A DNA stretch of 64,000 bases from assembly GCF_003426815.1 (NCBI RefSeq), contig NZ_QKYK01000001.1:434001-498000 (forward strand), written 5' to 3'. This DNA comes from Desertimonas flava. GTDB taxonomy: Bacteria; Actinomycetota; Acidimicrobiia; Acidimicrobiales; Ilumatobacteraceae. Under the pieces are notes generated by a model that saw only the letters and a program-made list of their open reading frames with translations, did no database searches and was not told where the DNA came from. Below, piece by piece: positions 15,852-26,037 of the stretch. Within the stretch, counting starts at the first letter, position 1; every line of letters begins with the position of its first letter. A program made the translations under genes and the position numbers.

Positions 15852-17135
15852 TCACGCTCGATCGGCGGTTGGCTCGGTGGCCACGTCGGGCGCGGTAGAG
15901 GCGCTCGGCGCCGCGTGGGCGTCGAGGTGGGCGATGTTGGTGAGGCGGGACCAGACGAGGGCCAGGGTGAGGCCGGAGCCGGCGAAGGCGAACCAGAAGG
16001 GGGCGGTGAGGCCCCAGACCTCGGCGATCCAGCCACCGATCGCCTGGCCGATCACGATGCCGAGGAACACGCCGACCATGTACACGCTGGCGATACGACC
16101 CTGCAGCTCGATCGGCACCGCTCGTTGCCGGATCGCCTGTGACACCGCCCCCCACACGAACGCGTACGAGCCGAACACGAACATGATGACCAGCGCGACC
16201 GCGCCCGAGGTCGTCACCGCGAACGCCAGATGCGTGAGCACCTCGAGGGTGAGGCACACGCGCATCAGCAGCGCCATCGGGACCCGCCGATGCAGCGCGT
16301 CGAAGCCCAGCGTGGCGATCACGCCGCCGATCGCCATCGCGGTCGTCAACAGGCCGTAGCCGACCTCGCCCATCCCGAGGTGGTCGCGGGCGTACAGCAC
16401 GAGCACCGACCAGGCCGCGCCCCACGTGACGTTGAACGTGACGATCACCAGCGTGAGCGTGCGGATCGGCGGATGGGCGAGCAGCCAGCGGAACCCTTCG
16501 GCCACATCCCGCCGCAGGTGACCCGATCCCTCGCGGACCCGTGGGGTGGCGGCGATGCGGCCGACGAGCACGACGCCGAGGAGCACGAGCACCGACTGGC
16601 TCACGAACGGAACGGCCGTCCCGGCGGCGTAGAGCACGGCGCCGAGGGGAGGGCCGACGAGCTGGTTGGCGGTCACCAGTCCGGCCTGGATGCGCGAGTT
16701 GGCCACGACGAGGTCGTCGCGTGGCACGAGCATCGGCACGAGCGTGCTCGTGGCCGTGTCGGCGAACGTCTCGGCCGTCCCCAGGAGGAACATCACCGGC
16801 AGCACGACGGCGATCGACACGACGTCGCCGACGATGGCGAGCGCCAGCATCACCAGCACTCCGGCGCGGACGGCGTTGGCGAGCCGCACGAGGAGACGGC
16901 GGTCGTGCCGGTCGGCAATGGCCCCCGCCCACAGGCCGAAGAGGAGCCACGGCAGGCGCTGCAGGAGGGCGGCCAGGGCGACGAGGAAGGCGCTGTCGGT
17001 CTGGTCGGCCACCAGCAGGGGACCGGCCGCCAGCGCCAGGCCGTCGCCGATGTTCGTCACCCACGACGACGCCAGCAGCCAGCGGAAGCTCCGGCCCATG
17101 CGCGGCGGAGCGACGGCGTCCAGCACACGACTCAC
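15852..17135 (-). CDS. MFS transporter (enterobactin-exporter-like)
   Basis: 427 aa with 10-12 hydrophobic segments and MFS loop motifs GLWAGAIADRHDRRLLVRL after TM2 and the related ALHRRVPMALLMR in the second half. The WLLASSWVTNIGDGLALAAGPLL start and VAEGFRWLLAHPPIRTL central loop are characteristic of the MFS_3/EntS-type drug or siderophore exporters. Starts with GTG at 17135; TAGCGT lies 9 nt upstream, no SD. No biosynthetic genes flank it, so the exported compound is unknown. Confidence 0.82.
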   Translation of the reverse strand: MSRVLDAVAPPRMGRSFRWLLASSWVTNIGDGLALAAGPLLVADQTDSAFLVALAALLQRLPWLLFGLWAGAIADRHDRRLLVRLANAVRAGVLVMLALAIVGDVVSIAVVLPVMFLLGTAETFADTATSTLVPMLVPRDDLVVANSRIQAGLVTANQLVGPPLGAVLYAAGTAVPFVSQSVLVLLGVVLVGRIAATPRVREGSGHLRRDVAEGFRWLLAHPPIRTLTLVIVTFNVTWGAAWSVLVLYARDHLGMGEVGYGLLTTAMAIGGVIATLGFDALHRRVPMALLMRVCLTLEVLTHLAFAVTTSGAVALVIMFVFGSYAFVWGAVSQAIRQRAVPIELQGRIASVYMVGVFLGIVIGQAIGGWIAEVWGLTAPFWFAFAGSGLTLALVWSRLTNIAHLDAHAAPSASTAPDVATEPTADRA

Positions 17136-17249
17136 GGTCAGACGACGCTACGTGGTCGGTTCGGCGGCATCGAACGAGTTTCCCCGTGGGCGATGAGTTC
17201 GCGGGTCGGGCGGCGTCTTCGCGACGACTGACCACTTGAGGAGGCACCC

Positions 17250-18014
17250 ATGCCGCGTCACCTACCGACGACACCCCTCGCCCCGGCGCCGCAACCGTCC
17301 GTGGCGTCCCGCACCGAGTGGCAGGCCGAGCTCGATCGGCTGCTGACTCGTGAGAAGGCGCACACGAGGGAGAGCGACGCGATCGCCGCGCTCCGACGCC
17401 GCCTGCCGATGACCCCCGTTGCACCCGACGCGACCGTCGTCGGGGCCGCCGGTGAGGTGCCGTTCGTAGAAGCGTTCGACGGGCGGCGCATGCTCGCCGG
17501 CTACTTCCACATGTGGCACGACGGCAAGGCGTGGGAAGGGCAGTGCGAGGGGTGCACCGTGATCGCGTCGCACATCCAGACCCCCTTGGCGTACCTGCAC
17601 CAGCGTGACGTGACGCTGGCGATCTTCTGCGAGGGCACCTACGCCGAGAGTGCCCCGTATGCCGAGTTCCTCGGCTACCGCACACCCTGGTGGTCGGCTC
17701 GCGAGTCCAGCGTGGTCGCGGGACGTGGGTTCGGGTTCTTCGCCTTCTTTCTGCGGGACGACGACGACAACGTCTTCGAGACGTACTGGACCACGGGCAG
17801 GGGCACGGAGCTGGCTCTGTGGTCGTACGCGCTGCTCGATCGCACCGCCTACGGCCGCCAGGAGGCGTGGCAGGACTCGCCGCCGGGCTGGCCCACGCTC
17901 GACGTCAGCGACGGCTCGATCGCCGACGTCGGCGGACAGCAATGGCGGGTCGACGGTCGTCCCACCGTGCAGTGGCAGGTCACCGACGCGCCTGCCGGCT
18001 CCGACGGGCGCTGA
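17250..18014 (+). CDS. DUF899 thioredoxin-like protein
   Basis: 254 aa. Family signatures: SRTEWQAELDRLLTREKAHT, DALRRRLP-like AIAALRRRLPMTPV, then HMWHDGKAWEGQCEGCTVIA with a CxxC near residue 95 (thioredoxin-like position), followed by DVTLAIFCEGTYAE and VFETYWTTGRGTE. DUF899 proteins have a thioredoxin fold; the biochemical role is not settled. AGGAGG 7 nt before the ATG is one of the clearest Shine-Dalgarno sites in the window. Monocistronic, convergent with the helicase. Confidence 0.88.
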   Translation: MPRHLPTTPLAPAPQPSVASRTEWQAELDRLLTREKAHTRESDAIAALRRRLPMTPVAPDATVVGAAGEVPFVEAFDGRRMLAGYFHMWHDGKAWEGQCEGCTVIASHIQTPLAYLHQRDVTLAIFCEGTYAESAPYAEFLGYRTPWWSARESSVVAGRGFGFFAFFLRDDDDNVFETYWTTGRGTELALWSYALLDRTAYGRQEAWQDSPPGWPTLDVSDGSIADVGGQQWRVDGRPTVQWQVTDAPAGSDGR

Positions 18015-18030
18015 GGCCACCACGCCCCGC

Positions 18031-18080
18031 GTTCGTGTACTGGATCTGTCCCGCGGACGGGCCAAGACCAGTACAGGAAC
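18031..18080. terminator. Bidirectional terminator-like inverted repeat
   Basis: GTTCGTGTACTGG (18031-18043) and CCAGTACAGGAAC (18068-18080) form a 13-bp stem with one mismatch, with an inner GC-rich pairing. It lies exactly between the convergent DUF899 and helicase genes. No U-tract, as usual in high-GC actinobacteria. Confidence 0.55.
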
Positions 18081-18096
18081 ATAGGGCAGCGTTGGG

Positions 18097-19734
18097 TCAG
18101 GCGCGGCGGAGCCACGACTCGGCGTGGCGGAGCCGACGCTCGAGCTGCTCCACGGTGGCCTGGGCCACCTTCTCCACGCCGGCCAGCCGATTCAGCTCGG
18201 CGTTCACCTTCGAGTGCTGCCAGCCGGTGATCATCGCCAGCTCGCGGGCCGCCTCGGCGTTGAAGTCGCGCAGCCGGCGCTTGTACTCGACGCGTGTCAT
18301 CGTCGGATCGCCGCCGTTGCTTCCGCCCGGCGCGGAGGCGAGTGGCGGCGGGTCGCCGAACTCGATCACCACGCCGGGCTCGTCCTCGCCGCCCTCGCCG
18401 TCGGACATCGACGACAGGTCGTCGTCCCACGGGGCGTCGGGCTCGTCGTGGTCGGTCGCCACCGCCGAGATCACGGCGAAGAGGCTGAGCTGCTCGGGCT
18501 CGTCGGGCTTCTGCTCGTCGAGGGCGGTGGGATCGACCTCCGGCGCCGGATCGTCCTCGTCCTTGCGCCGCAGGCTGTGCCGGCGTTCGTCGGCGATCTG
18601 GAACGCCCGGGCGCGCAGCCGGGGATCGTCGGGAAGGAACAGGAACGCCTGATGTCGTTTGGCGCCCCGCCGCCAACGCACGAGACGGCCGACCGCCTGC
18701 CGGAAGAAGAGCTCGGTGGTGGTCGTCGTGGCGTACACGCCGACACCGAGACGGGGGATGTCGACACCTTCACTGACCATCCTGACGGCGATCAGCCACG
18801 GGTCGCTGCTCGCCGCGAAGCGGGCGATGCGGGCCGACGCCATCGGGTCGTCGCTGGTGACCACGACCGGGTCGACCCCGAGACGCCACCGCATCAGCTG
18901 GGCGATGCCCCTGGCGTGGTCCTGGTCGGTGGCGATCACGAGTCCACCGGTGTCCGGGTCGGCCGCCCGCAGCGCGGTCAGGCGCTCGTGGGCGCTCTTG
19001 AGCACCGTCGGCAGCCATTGCCCCTCGAGCGACAGCGCCGTGCGGAGCCGCTGGGCCGCGCGGTTGGCGTCGAGGGCGTCGTCGAAGCTCGCCGACATCT
19101 CGCTGCCGTCCGGCGCGATCCATTCCATGTGGCCGCCGGTTCGCGGGAAGTACACCGGCCGGACCACGCGGCCGTCTCGAAGGGCGTCGGCGTAGCCGTA
19201 CGTGTAGTCCGCGCGTGCCTCGTCGAGCACGTAGTTGACGAAGGGGATCGCCGACGTGTCCGATCGGAAGGGCGTACCCGACAGGGCGAGGCGACTGCGG
19301 GCGTTGCCGAAGGCGATGCGGATGGAGTCGCCCCACGCCCGGTCGTCGGCGGCGTGGTGGATCTCGTCGAGGATCACGAAGGCGTCGTTCGCCAGCCCAC
19401 GCAACACCTCGGCCGACGATGCGACCTGCTGATACGTCGTGACGATCCCGTGGAGGTCTGGCGCGAGGCGGCCGCTCGACGGCGACCATGCCGGGTCGAG
19501 GTGCAACGCCATCCGGTGGGCGGCTGCCGCCCACTGCACCTTCAGGTGGGCCGTCGGAGCGACGACGACGAGCCGGCCCGGCGTGCGCCCGAGCGCATAG
19601 CGCGCCGTGGTGAGGGCGAACGTCGTCTTGCCGGCGCCCGGGGTGGCGACGGCGAGGAAGTCGGGGGATTCGGAGGCGGTGAAGGCGTCGAAGGCGGCCT
19701 TCTGCCACGGGCGAAGACGGATGGCTCGGGTCAT
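18097..19734 (-). CDS. DEAD/DEAH-box helicase (SF2)
   Basis: 545 aa. Motif I AVATPGAGKTTFAL (residues ~32-45), motif II LDEIHHA, motif III ALSGTPFRSD, then helicase C-terminal GLVIATDQDHA, VRMVSEGVDIPRLGVGVYA and RQAVGRLVRWR (motif VI). A Q-like LRPWQKAAFDAF lies at the N-terminus. The C-terminal ~110 residues are acidic then helical (RVEYKRRLRDFNAEAARELAM, coiled-coil-like). It resembles the DUF-tailed actinobacterial SF2 helicases next to recR/dnaX; likely DNA repair, unproven. ATG at 19734 starts just before the Q motif; the open frame upstream belongs to the antisense of dnaX/recR. Confidence 0.85.
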   Translation of the reverse strand: MTRAIRLRPWQKAAFDAFTASESPDFLAVATPGAGKTTFALTTARYALGRTPGRLVVVAPTAHLKVQWAAAAHRMALHLDPAWSPSSGRLAPDLHGIVTTYQQVASSAEVLRGLANDAFVILDEIHHAADDRAWGDSIRIAFGNARSRLALSGTPFRSDTSAIPFVNYVLDEARADYTYGYADALRDGRVVRPVYFPRTGGHMEWIAPDGSEMSASFDDALDANRAAQRLRTALSLEGQWLPTVLKSAHERLTALRAADPDTGGLVIATDQDHARGIAQLMRWRLGVDPVVVTSDDPMASARIARFAASSDPWLIAVRMVSEGVDIPRLGVGVYATTTTTELFFRQAVGRLVRWRRGAKRHQAFLFLPDDPRLRARAFQIADERRHSLRRKDEDDPAPEVDPTALDEQKPDEPEQLSLFAVISAVATDHDEPDAPWDDDLSSMSDGEGGEDEPGVVIEFGDPPPLASAPGGSNGGDPTMTRVEYKRRLRDFNAEAARELAMITGWQHSKVNAELNRLAGVEKVAQATVEQLERRLRHAESWLRRA

Positions 19735-19793
19735 GCAGGGGGGATGGGAAGGGGGGGACTGCGAGTCTGGCGGGAATCGGCGCCGCTCGCTCG

Positions 19794-20399
19794 CTACTCG
19801 CTGAGTTCCCGCCGCCCTTCGAGCGCCCGGCCCAGCGTGAGCTCGTCGGCGTACTCGAGGTCGCCGCCGACGGGCAGCCCGCTGGCCGGCCGGGTGACCT
19901 TGAGGCCGAGGGGCTTGAGCTGACGGGCGAGGTACATCGCGGTCACCTCGCCCTCGGTGTTGGGGTTCGTGCACAGGATGATCTCGTCGATGCCCTCGGG
20001 CTCGATGCGGGCGAGGAGCTCGCGGATCTTCAGCTGCTCGGGCCCGATGCCCTCGAGCGGGCTCATCGCGCCGAGGAGGACGTGGTACCGGCCCTTGAAC
20101 TCGCCCGTGCGCTCGACGGCGACGATGTCGCGGGACTCCTCGACGACGCAGACGACCCGGCTGTCGCGGCGGTCGTCCCGGCAGAACCCGCACAGCTCCT
20201 GGTCGGTGACGTTGAAGCAGCGGGTGCAGAAGCGCACCTTCTCCTTGGCCTCGCGAATGGCCGTGGACAGGCGCAGGACGTCGTCGGTGGGGATCTTGAG
20301 GAGATGGAAGGCGATGCGCTGGGCGGATCGGGGACCGATGCCCGGCAGGCGCCCGAGCTCGTCGATGAGCGTCTGGACGGGAGGGGAGTAATTGCTCAT
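19794..20399 (-). CDS. recR: Recombination protein RecR
   Basis: 201 aa. Helix-hairpin-helix [20 protein letters not shown], the four-Cys zinc finger [17 protein letters not shown] (residues ~58-74), and the TOPRIM domain ([27 protein letters not shown]). C-terminal [22 protein letters not shown] is the Walker-B-like RecR tail. It acts with RecF/RecO in loading RecA. Its ATG overlaps the dnaX stop (ATGA, 20396-20399), so translation is coupled. The ybaB/ebfC gene that usually sits between dnaX and recR is absent. Confidence 0.96.
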   Translation of the reverse strand: MSNYSPPVQTLIDELGRLPGIGPRSAQRIAFHLLKIPTDDVLRLSTAIREAKEKVRFCTRCFNVTDQELCGFCRDDRRDSRVVCVVEESRDIVAVERTGEFKGRYHVLLGAMSPLEGIGPEQLKIRELLARIEPEGIDEIILCTNPNTEGEVTAMYLARQLKPLGLKVTRPASGLPVGGDLEYADELTLGRALEGRRELSE

Positions 20400-22291
20400 T
20401 CTCGTCCTTGCGGCTCGATGCGCTGCGCACCGGGGAAGGCCTCGGCGATGCGGTCGAACGCCGATTCGTTGCCGGTGATGGCCGGGCGCGACTCGTCGAT
20501 CTCGTCGAACGCGTCGAAGTCGGGTTCGGGCGATGGCTCTGGCACGGGGGCGTCGTCGGGCGCCGCGGCGCTCGGCCGACCAGCGGGCCGGGCCGGCGAC
20601 GACGCCGGCGAGTCGGCCCCGTGGCCCCCCCAGGCGATCGTGACGTCACGCCCGGTGGTCTCGCGCCACGCCTTCTGCACGGCTGCGGCCTCGGCGGCGC
20701 ACTTCTGCTGGTGGGTGGGGTTGGGCGCGGCGAACGTGACGATGCCGTCGGCGTGGCCGACGAACTCCACGGCGGCGAACAGCGGCTTGGCGAGGCCGCG
20801 GAGCGCCGGGCGGACCCGGTCGTCCCACTCGGATCGGATGTCGGTGAGCGAGACCTGGGCGGGAGCCGCAGCCGAGGTCGGGGGAGGAGCGGCCGGTTGT
20901 GACGGCGCAGCAGCCGCAACGGGCGCGACGGGCGAGACACGATCCGGTGTCGCGGCAGCGGGCGTGGGCGGTACGGCAGACGCGGGTGCGCCGGCGTCCT
21001 GCGCGGCCACCCCGTGGGTGGTGGGTTCGGCGGCCGGCTCGGACTCAGCGCCCGCCGGGGCCGGTTCGGCGGAAGCGGCGGTCGCTGCGGCGCGCTTGGC
21101 CCGACCGCCGAGCGTGGCCCGACCGGTGGCCGGGTCGACAGGCGCCGGGCGCGCCGCTGGGACCGCGGCCTGTGCCGCTTCGAGCTTGGCGACGCGGGCG
21201 GCGAGCGCGGCGATGTCGGCACCCCCGGCACCAGCGGCCCCCGAACCGGCGTCGCTCGGACGGGTGAGCTGCACGAGGACGACCTCGACCAGGACTCGGG
21301 GGTCGGGAGCATGTCGCAGCTCGACGAGGATCTGGCCGAGCTTCTCGATGGCCGACACGAGCGCCGGGGCGCCGAGACGCTGAGCCTGGGCGGCGAGGGC
21401 ATCGACGGCGTCGGCGGGGAGTTGCACGAGATCGGGCGCCATCAGGGCGAGGAACCCGTTGCGGAGGTGCTTCACCATCTCCTCGGCCACGGTGCGCGGG
21501 TCGTGGCCGGCATTGACGAGGTGAGCCATCGCCGTGAGGGCCTGGCCGGTGTCGCGCTCGATCAGCGCCTCGACGAACTCGTCGAAGCTCAGCAGGTCGC
21601 CGACCTGCCCGCCCGAGTTGGCGATCAGTTCGAGCGCCGACAACGTGTCGCGGGCCGACCCGGCACCCTGGCTGACGGCCGCGGCGACGGCATCGTCGTC
21701 GATGTCGAGGCCGGCGTCGGACGCGACCCAGCGCACGTGCTCGGCCAGGGTGTCGGGCGAGAGCAGGTGGAACCGGATGTGCTGGGTCCGGCTGCGGATC
21801 GTGTCGATGACCTTCTCGGGGTTGGTCGTGGCCAGCACGAACACGACGTGGCTCGGTGGCTCTTCCAGCGTCTTCAGCAGTTTCGCCGACGCCGCCGGGC
21901 TGAGCATGTGCACCTCGTCGAGGATGTACACCTTGTGGCGGCCCGGCGACCCGAGGTTGACGCTGCTGATGATGCGCTCGATGTCCTCGACCTTGTTGTT
22001 GCTCGCCGCGTCGAGCTCGTGCACGTCGTAGCTGGTCCCCCGCTCGACATCGACGCAGGAGTCGCACTCGCAACACGGCTCACCGTCGACCGGCCGCTCG
22101 CAGTTGAGCACCTTGGCGAGGATGCGGGCCGAGGTGGTCTTGCCGGTCCCACGCGGCCCGGAGAACAGATACGCCTGACCCTCGCGGCCCTGGGCGACGG
22201 CGTCGCGCAAGGCGCGGACCACGTGTTCCTGGCCCTTGATGTCACCGAAGCGGCGGGGCCGATAGCGGCGGTACAGCGATTGCGAGGCCAC
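20396..22291 (-). CDS. dnaX: DNA polymerase III subunit gamma/tau
   Basis: 631 aa. AAA+ clamp-loader motor: N-terminal [21 protein letters not shown], Walker [14 protein letters not shown] (~residue 45), zinc site [16 protein letters not shown], Walker [11 protein letters not shown], sensor 1 [13 protein letters not shown]-like [10 protein letters not shown]. Domain III extends to ~360; an Ala/Pro-rich linker then separates a C-terminal tau-like domain ([18 protein letters not shown]-like segment). GTG start at 22291; TAGGCT lies 6 nt upstream, no SD, so leaderless. Divergent from the CopC-CopD gene. Confidence 0.96.
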   Translation of the reverse strand: MASQSLYRRYRPRRFGDIKGQEHVVRALRDAVAQGREGQAYLFSGPRGTGKTTSARILAKVLNCERPVDGEPCCECDSCVDVERGTSYDVHELDAASNNKVEDIERIISSVNLGSPGRHKVYILDEVHMLSPAASAKLLKTLEEPPSHVVFVLATTNPEKVIDTIRSRTQHIRFHLLSPDTLAEHVRWVASDAGLDIDDDAVAAAVSQGAGSARDTLSALELIANSGGQVGDLLSFDEFVEALIERDTGQALTAMAHLVNAGHDPRTVAEEMVKHLRNGFLALMAPDLVQLPADAVDALAAQAQRLGAPALVSAIEKLGQILVELRHAPDPRVLVEVVLVQLTRPSDAGSGAAGAGGADIAALAARVAKLEAAQAAVPAARPAPVDPATGRATLGGRAKRAAATAASAEPAPAGAESEPAAEPTTHGVAAQDAGAPASAVPPTPAAATPDRVSPVAPVAAAAPSQPAAPPPTSAAAPAQVSLTDIRSEWDDRVRPALRGLAKPLFAAVEFVGHADGIVTFAAPNPTHQQKCAAEAAAVQKAWRETTGRDVTIAWGGHGADSPASSPARPAGRPSAAAPDDAPVPEPSPEPDFDAFDEIDESRPAITGNESAFDRIAEAFPGAQRIEPQGRE

Positions 22292-22413
22292 GCGGCGAGC
22301 CTACCGACACCCTGCTACAGGGTTTCCGGCCACGGCGCAGCCGCCGGGCCGGAACGTCCGGGACCTGCGCGTGGCCCCTCACCAGGCGCTCCGCTGACTA
22401 CCGTAGGTCGCTG

Positions 22414-24309
22414 GTGTCCACATCAGCCCCTCCACCCGAACGGTGCTCCACCCGTCGCGCCCTCGCGCCGTTCGCCGTGCTGGCCGCCCTGCTGGGCGCC
22501 TTCGTCGGGCTGCTGATCACGGCGTCGGGCTCGTCGGTGGTCCACGCCGCCAACGAACTCGCCGAGTCGAGCCCGGAGAACGGGGCCACCGTGCCGCCGC
22601 AGCTCACCCAGATCGTCCTGGTCATGGCCAACGAGGTCACCGGCCAGCCGCAGGTCAGCCTGGTCTGTGACAACAATCCGGTGCTGCCCGGCTCCACCAC
22701 GCTCGGACCCGACGCCAAGACCATCACGGTGGCGCTGGCCGGTGTGCTTCCCGAGGGTGAGTGCAACCTCACGTGGGAGGTGTTCACGGCGGACAACGAA
22801 TCCGACGGCCAGGGCCGCCTCTCGTTCGAGGTGGCCGCCGGCGCCGCAGCCGCAGGCGCAGATCAGGCGGCCGACGCCGGAGCGGCCACCGACACCGCAG
22901 CCGCCGACACCGGGAGCAGTTCGAGCAGCGTGCGCTCCGCCGCGTCGGTGTCCAACGGTGGCATCTGGCTGGGCCGGATCCTGTCGATCATCGGCATCTC
23001 CGTGCTGTTCGGGTCACTCGTCCTCATCGTCGCCGCCTGGCCCGAGGGGCCCGAGTACGTCCTGGCCCTGCGCTTCCTCCGCACGGCGTGGATCGTCGGA
23101 GCTGCCGGCACGCTCATCTACGTCATCGCCCTCAGCGCCGCGGTGAAAGGCGAGTCGTTCGGCAACGGGCTCAACCCCGGCGCGTGGTTCGATCTGTTCG
23201 ACGCCGGCTGGGGCGGACGGGCGGCCGTGATGCGCATCGTCTTCGTCGCCGCCTCGTTCTGGGTGGTGGCGCGCCCCGAGCGCGTCATCGATCCGACCAC
23301 CAACATGCTCGCCCTCGGGATCCCGGCCCTGGCCGTGATCACGCTGGGCCTCTCCCGCACCGGCGGATCGATGGCGGCCCTCGGTGTGCTGGCGTCGATC
23401 GCCCACGTCCTCGCCATCTCGGTGTGGTTCGGCGGCGTCGTCCTGCTGGCCCGCGTCGTGCTCGCCGGACCCGGCGAGGAGGACCTCGTCCACGCGGTGC
23501 ACGGGTTCGGCCGGGTCTCCAATCCGGCCATCGTGGTCACCGTCGTCAGCGGACTCGTTCAGCTCTACCGCCAGGTCGGCGGCGAGCTGTTCAGCACCGG
23601 CCACGGGCGTGTGCTCCTGCTGAAGACGGTGGCGGTGGCGGCGATGCTGTTCGTCGGCATGACCGCCCGGCAGGTCGCCAACGCCAAGCTGGCGCGGGCG
23701 AGCGAGCTGTCCGTGCGCACGGCCGACCGCATGCGGCGGGCGTTCGGCACCGAGGCGGCGATCGGGCTGGTCGTGATCCTGCTGACCGGCTGGCTGCTCA
23801 CGATGACGCCGGGCAAGGTACCCGACGGCGGGGGCGGCGGCAACTTCGCCATCCACGAGGAGGTGTTCGACGAGGCGACCGGCCTCGACCTCGACATCTA
23901 CCTCGAGCCTGGTGTCGTGGGTCAGAACCGCCTCGTGGTGCGGGTGAACGAGCCCGAGACGGGGCTCACCGGGCTGTCGATCACGTTCACGCCGCCGAGC
24001 GACGCGCCGGCCGAGGTGTTCGGGGTCACGCAGGCGATCCCCGAGCTGACCGGCCGCGGCGCCGCGGGCACGTCCGACGGCAACGGCATCCCGCTCGGTG
24101 TCGCCGGCATCTGGACGATGACCGTCAGTGCGGCCACGTCGGCCGGCACGTTCCCGGGCGGCGAGTTCCGGATCTCCATCGCCAACCCCGATGGCTCGGT
24201 CCCCACGGCCACTCCGGCGCCGCTCCCCGCCGCCACCACCACCGAGCCGGGCGGGTTCGTACTCACCGATCCGCCGGCAGCCGAGACCGTGGTCACCACC
24301 GCCGGCTGA
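22414..24309 (+). CDS. CopC-CopD fusion, copper resistance/import protein
   Basis: 631 aa. GTG start, signal peptide to ~residue 45, then a CopC-like beta-barrel (AANELAESSPENGATVPPQLTQI, residues ~47-135); the family's first copper His after the signal is Asn here (AANELAES rather than AHA). A Ala/Ser-rich linker precedes a CopD domain with eight or so TM helices (GGIWLGRILSIIG through GWLLTMTP). A second extracytoplasmic beta-rich domain (~470-600) resembles the YcnI/YtkA-type C-terminus, and the tail is Pro/Thr-rich. Likely periplasmic copper handling. TACCGT lies 9 nt before the GTG. Confidence 0.85.
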   Translation: MSTSAPPPERCSTRRALAPFAVLAALLGAFVGLLITASGSSVVHAANELAESSPENGATVPPQLTQIVLVMANEVTGQPQVSLVCDNNPVLPGSTTLGPDAKTITVALAGVLPEGECNLTWEVFTADNESDGQGRLSFEVAAGAAAAGADQAADAGAATDTAAADTGSSSSSVRSAASVSNGGIWLGRILSIIGISVLFGSLVLIVAAWPEGPEYVLALRFLRTAWIVGAAGTLIYVIALSAAVKGESFGNGLNPGAWFDLFDAGWGGRAAVMRIVFVAASFWVVARPERVIDPTTNMLALGIPALAVITLGLSRTGGSMAALGVLASIAHVLAISVWFGGVVLLARVVLAGPGEEDLVHAVHGFGRVSNPAIVVTVVSGLVQLYRQVGGELFSTGHGRVLLLKTVAVAAMLFVGMTARQVANAKLARASELSVRTADRMRRAFGTEAAIGLVVILLTGWLLTMTPGKVPDGGGGGNFAIHEEVFDEATGLDLDIYLEPGVVGQNRLVVRVNEPETGLTGLSITFTPPSDAPAEVFGVTQAIPELTGRGAAGTSDGNGIPLGVAGIWTMTVSAATSAGTFPGGEFRISIANPDGSVPTATPAPLPAATTTEPGGFVLTDPPAAETVVTTAG

Positions 24310-24315
24310 GCCTGG

Positions 24316-25437
24316 CTATCCCGCGGCGCCGACGAGTTCGTAGAAGGACACTGGGTCGGCGACGTCGAGCTGGTCGTAGCGGCAGCTCGACGGCTCGCGA
24401 TCGGGCCGCCACCGCACGAACGACACACCGTGGCGGAACCGGCCGTTCTCGAGCTGGCCGAACGTCACCTCGACGACCCGCTCGGCGCGCACCGGCACCC
24501 ACGACAGGTCCTTGCCGGCGTTCCACCGGCTGGTGGCACCGGGCATGCGCTGCGGCGGCGCCGCGTCGGGATCGAGGGCGTTGGCGAGCGGCTGCTGCAT
24601 CGACGCCCACTCGCCCCAGGGATGGTCGTCGTTGGCCCCCTCGGTCAACGGTGTCAGTTCCTCGAGCAGCTCGCGGCGGTACTTGGCGGTGAACGACGCG
24701 GCGACGCCGACGTGGTGGAGTCGGCCGTCGTCGTCGTAGAGGCCGAGGAGCATCGACCCGACCCCCTGACGGTCCTTGTGCACCCGGAAGCCGGCGAGCA
24801 CGCACTCGGCGGTGCGCTGGTGCTTGACCTTCACGAGCGCCCGCTTGTCGGGCTGGTAGGCCTCGCCGGCCGGCTTGGCGACGATGCCGTCGAGGCCGGC
24901 GCCCTCGAACCGGGAGAACCACTGGGCGGCGACGTCGGGGTCGCTGCTCGCCGGGGTCATGAACACGGCGGCGTTGGTCGCGAGGATCCGCTGCAGCTCG
25001 GCCCGGCGGTCGTTGAGCGGCCGCTCGAGCCACGACTCGTCGCCGAGGGCGAGCAGGTCGAACGCCACGAACACGGCGGGCGTCTCGGCGGCGAGGCGAC
25101 GAACGCGTGACTCGGCGGGGTGGATGCGCTGGAGCAGGGCGTCGAAGTCGAGGCCGTGGCCGTCAGAGTCGGGGATGACGATCTCGCCGTCGACGATGGC
25201 CTTGGGCGGCAGCGCGTCCCGCAGGGGGTCGAGCAGTTCGGGGAAGTAGCGGGTGAAGGGCCGCTCCTTGCGGCTCGCCAGCTCGATCGCGTCACCGTCG
25301 CGGGCGACGATGCAGCGGAACCCGTCCCACTTCGGCTCGTAGAGCCAGCCGGCGCCGCCGGGAGCCTCACCGGTGGGTATCGCCGTCGCCAGCTTGGCCA
25401 GCATCGGCTTGACGGGCAGATCCACGGGAAAGCTCAT
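24316..25437 (-). CDS. ATP-dependent DNA ligase (LigC/LigD ligase-domain type)
   Basis: 373 aa. Adenylation domain: VKPMLAKLAT, motif I YEPKWDGFRCIV (the Lys is AMP-linked), motif III AVFVAFDLLALGDE, motif IV GLDGIVAKPAGEAYQPDKR, motif V VKVKHQRTAECVLAGFR. The OB domain follows with EVTFGQLENGRFRHGVSFVRWRPD. No polymerase or nuclease domain is attached, as in mycobacterial LigC. Likely backup repair/NHEJ-type ligase; no ku gene in the window. ATG at 25437 begins right before the first conserved block. Confidence 0.92.
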   Translation of the reverse strand: MSFPVDLPVKPMLAKLATAIPTGEAPGGAGWLYEPKWDGFRCIVARDGDAIELASRKERPFTRYFPELLDPLRDALPPKAIVDGEIVIPDSDGHGLDFDALLQRIHPAESRVRRLAAETPAVFVAFDLLALGDESWLERPLNDRRAELQRILATNAAVFMTPASSDPDVAAQWFSRFEGAGLDGIVAKPAGEAYQPDKRALVKVKHQRTAECVLAGFRVHKDRQGVGSMLLGLYDDDGRLHHVGVAASFTAKYRRELLEELTPLTEGANDDHPWGEWASMQQPLANALDPDAAPPQRMPGATSRWNAGKDLSWVPVRAERVVEVTFGQLENGRFRHGVSFVRWRPDREPSSCRYDQLDVADPVSFYELVGAAG

Positions 25438-25483
25438 CGACCGGCCACCGTATCGAGCGCGACCACGACCGGCGACGGCACCG

Positions 25484-25954
25484 TCACGTGGTGGACTCGC
25501 CGGCGTGGAGGCGCACGAGGACGTCCAACGTGGACATCCAGCCGATGGTGTAGTTCGGGCCCGTCTCGGGGTCGGTCCACGGGCCCTGGTGCTCGATGTC
25601 GACCTGGGTCCCTTCGCCGACGGTCGTGAACCCGATGTCGACACGCTCGAGCGGGCCGTCCGAGTCGCCGTCCTGCCAGATCCACGACCACGCGACGTGG
25701 CGGCGATCGTCCAGCTCGAGCACCGTGCCCCGGACGGCGAACCCGGCGGAGGGAACGGCGAATCGGTAGCGGCCGCCCGGGCGCGGGTCGAGCTCGTGCG
25801 TGGCGTCGAGCGTCGACCACCACCACGATTCGATGTCGGGGAGGGTCGTGAAGGCGGCCCAGACGGTGTCGATCGGCGCCGGCACGATGCGGCTGAGCCG
25901 AATTCGGTCATGGGTGTCCTGGTCGGGCTGGGTGCTCTGGTCGGATGCGCTCAT
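25484..25954 (-). CDS. SRPBCC-domain (AHSA1-type) protein
   Basis: 156 aa START/Bet v1-like fold: IRLSRIVPAPIDTVWAAFTTLPDIESWW at the N-terminus, DPRPGGRYRFAVPSAGFAVRGTVLEL in the beta-sheet, then WTDPETGPNYTIGWMSTLDVLVRLHAG for the C-terminal helix. Members bind hydrophobic ligands; many sit with ArsR regulators, but none is adjacent here. Function not predictable. Confidence 0.82.
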   Translation of the reverse strand: MSASDQSTQPDQDTHDRIRLSRIVPAPIDTVWAAFTTLPDIESWWWSTLDATHELDPRPGGRYRFAVPSAGFAVRGTVLELDDRRHVAWSWIWQDGDSDGPLERVDIGFTTVGEGTQVDIEHQGPWTDPETGPNYTIGWMSTLDVLVRLHAGESTT

Positions 25955-26037
25955 CGTCGGTTGGCCTTCCGTGCCGCGTCCCGTCTTCGATCACGGAACG
26001 AGGGCGTCATGGTTGTCTGCCTGAGAGCCACGTCAGC

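Noticed and set aside
24310-24692. Extension of Arg-rich plus-strand frames past the CopC-CopD gene
   Set aside because: Antisense to the DNA ligase, whose motifs I-V are all present.
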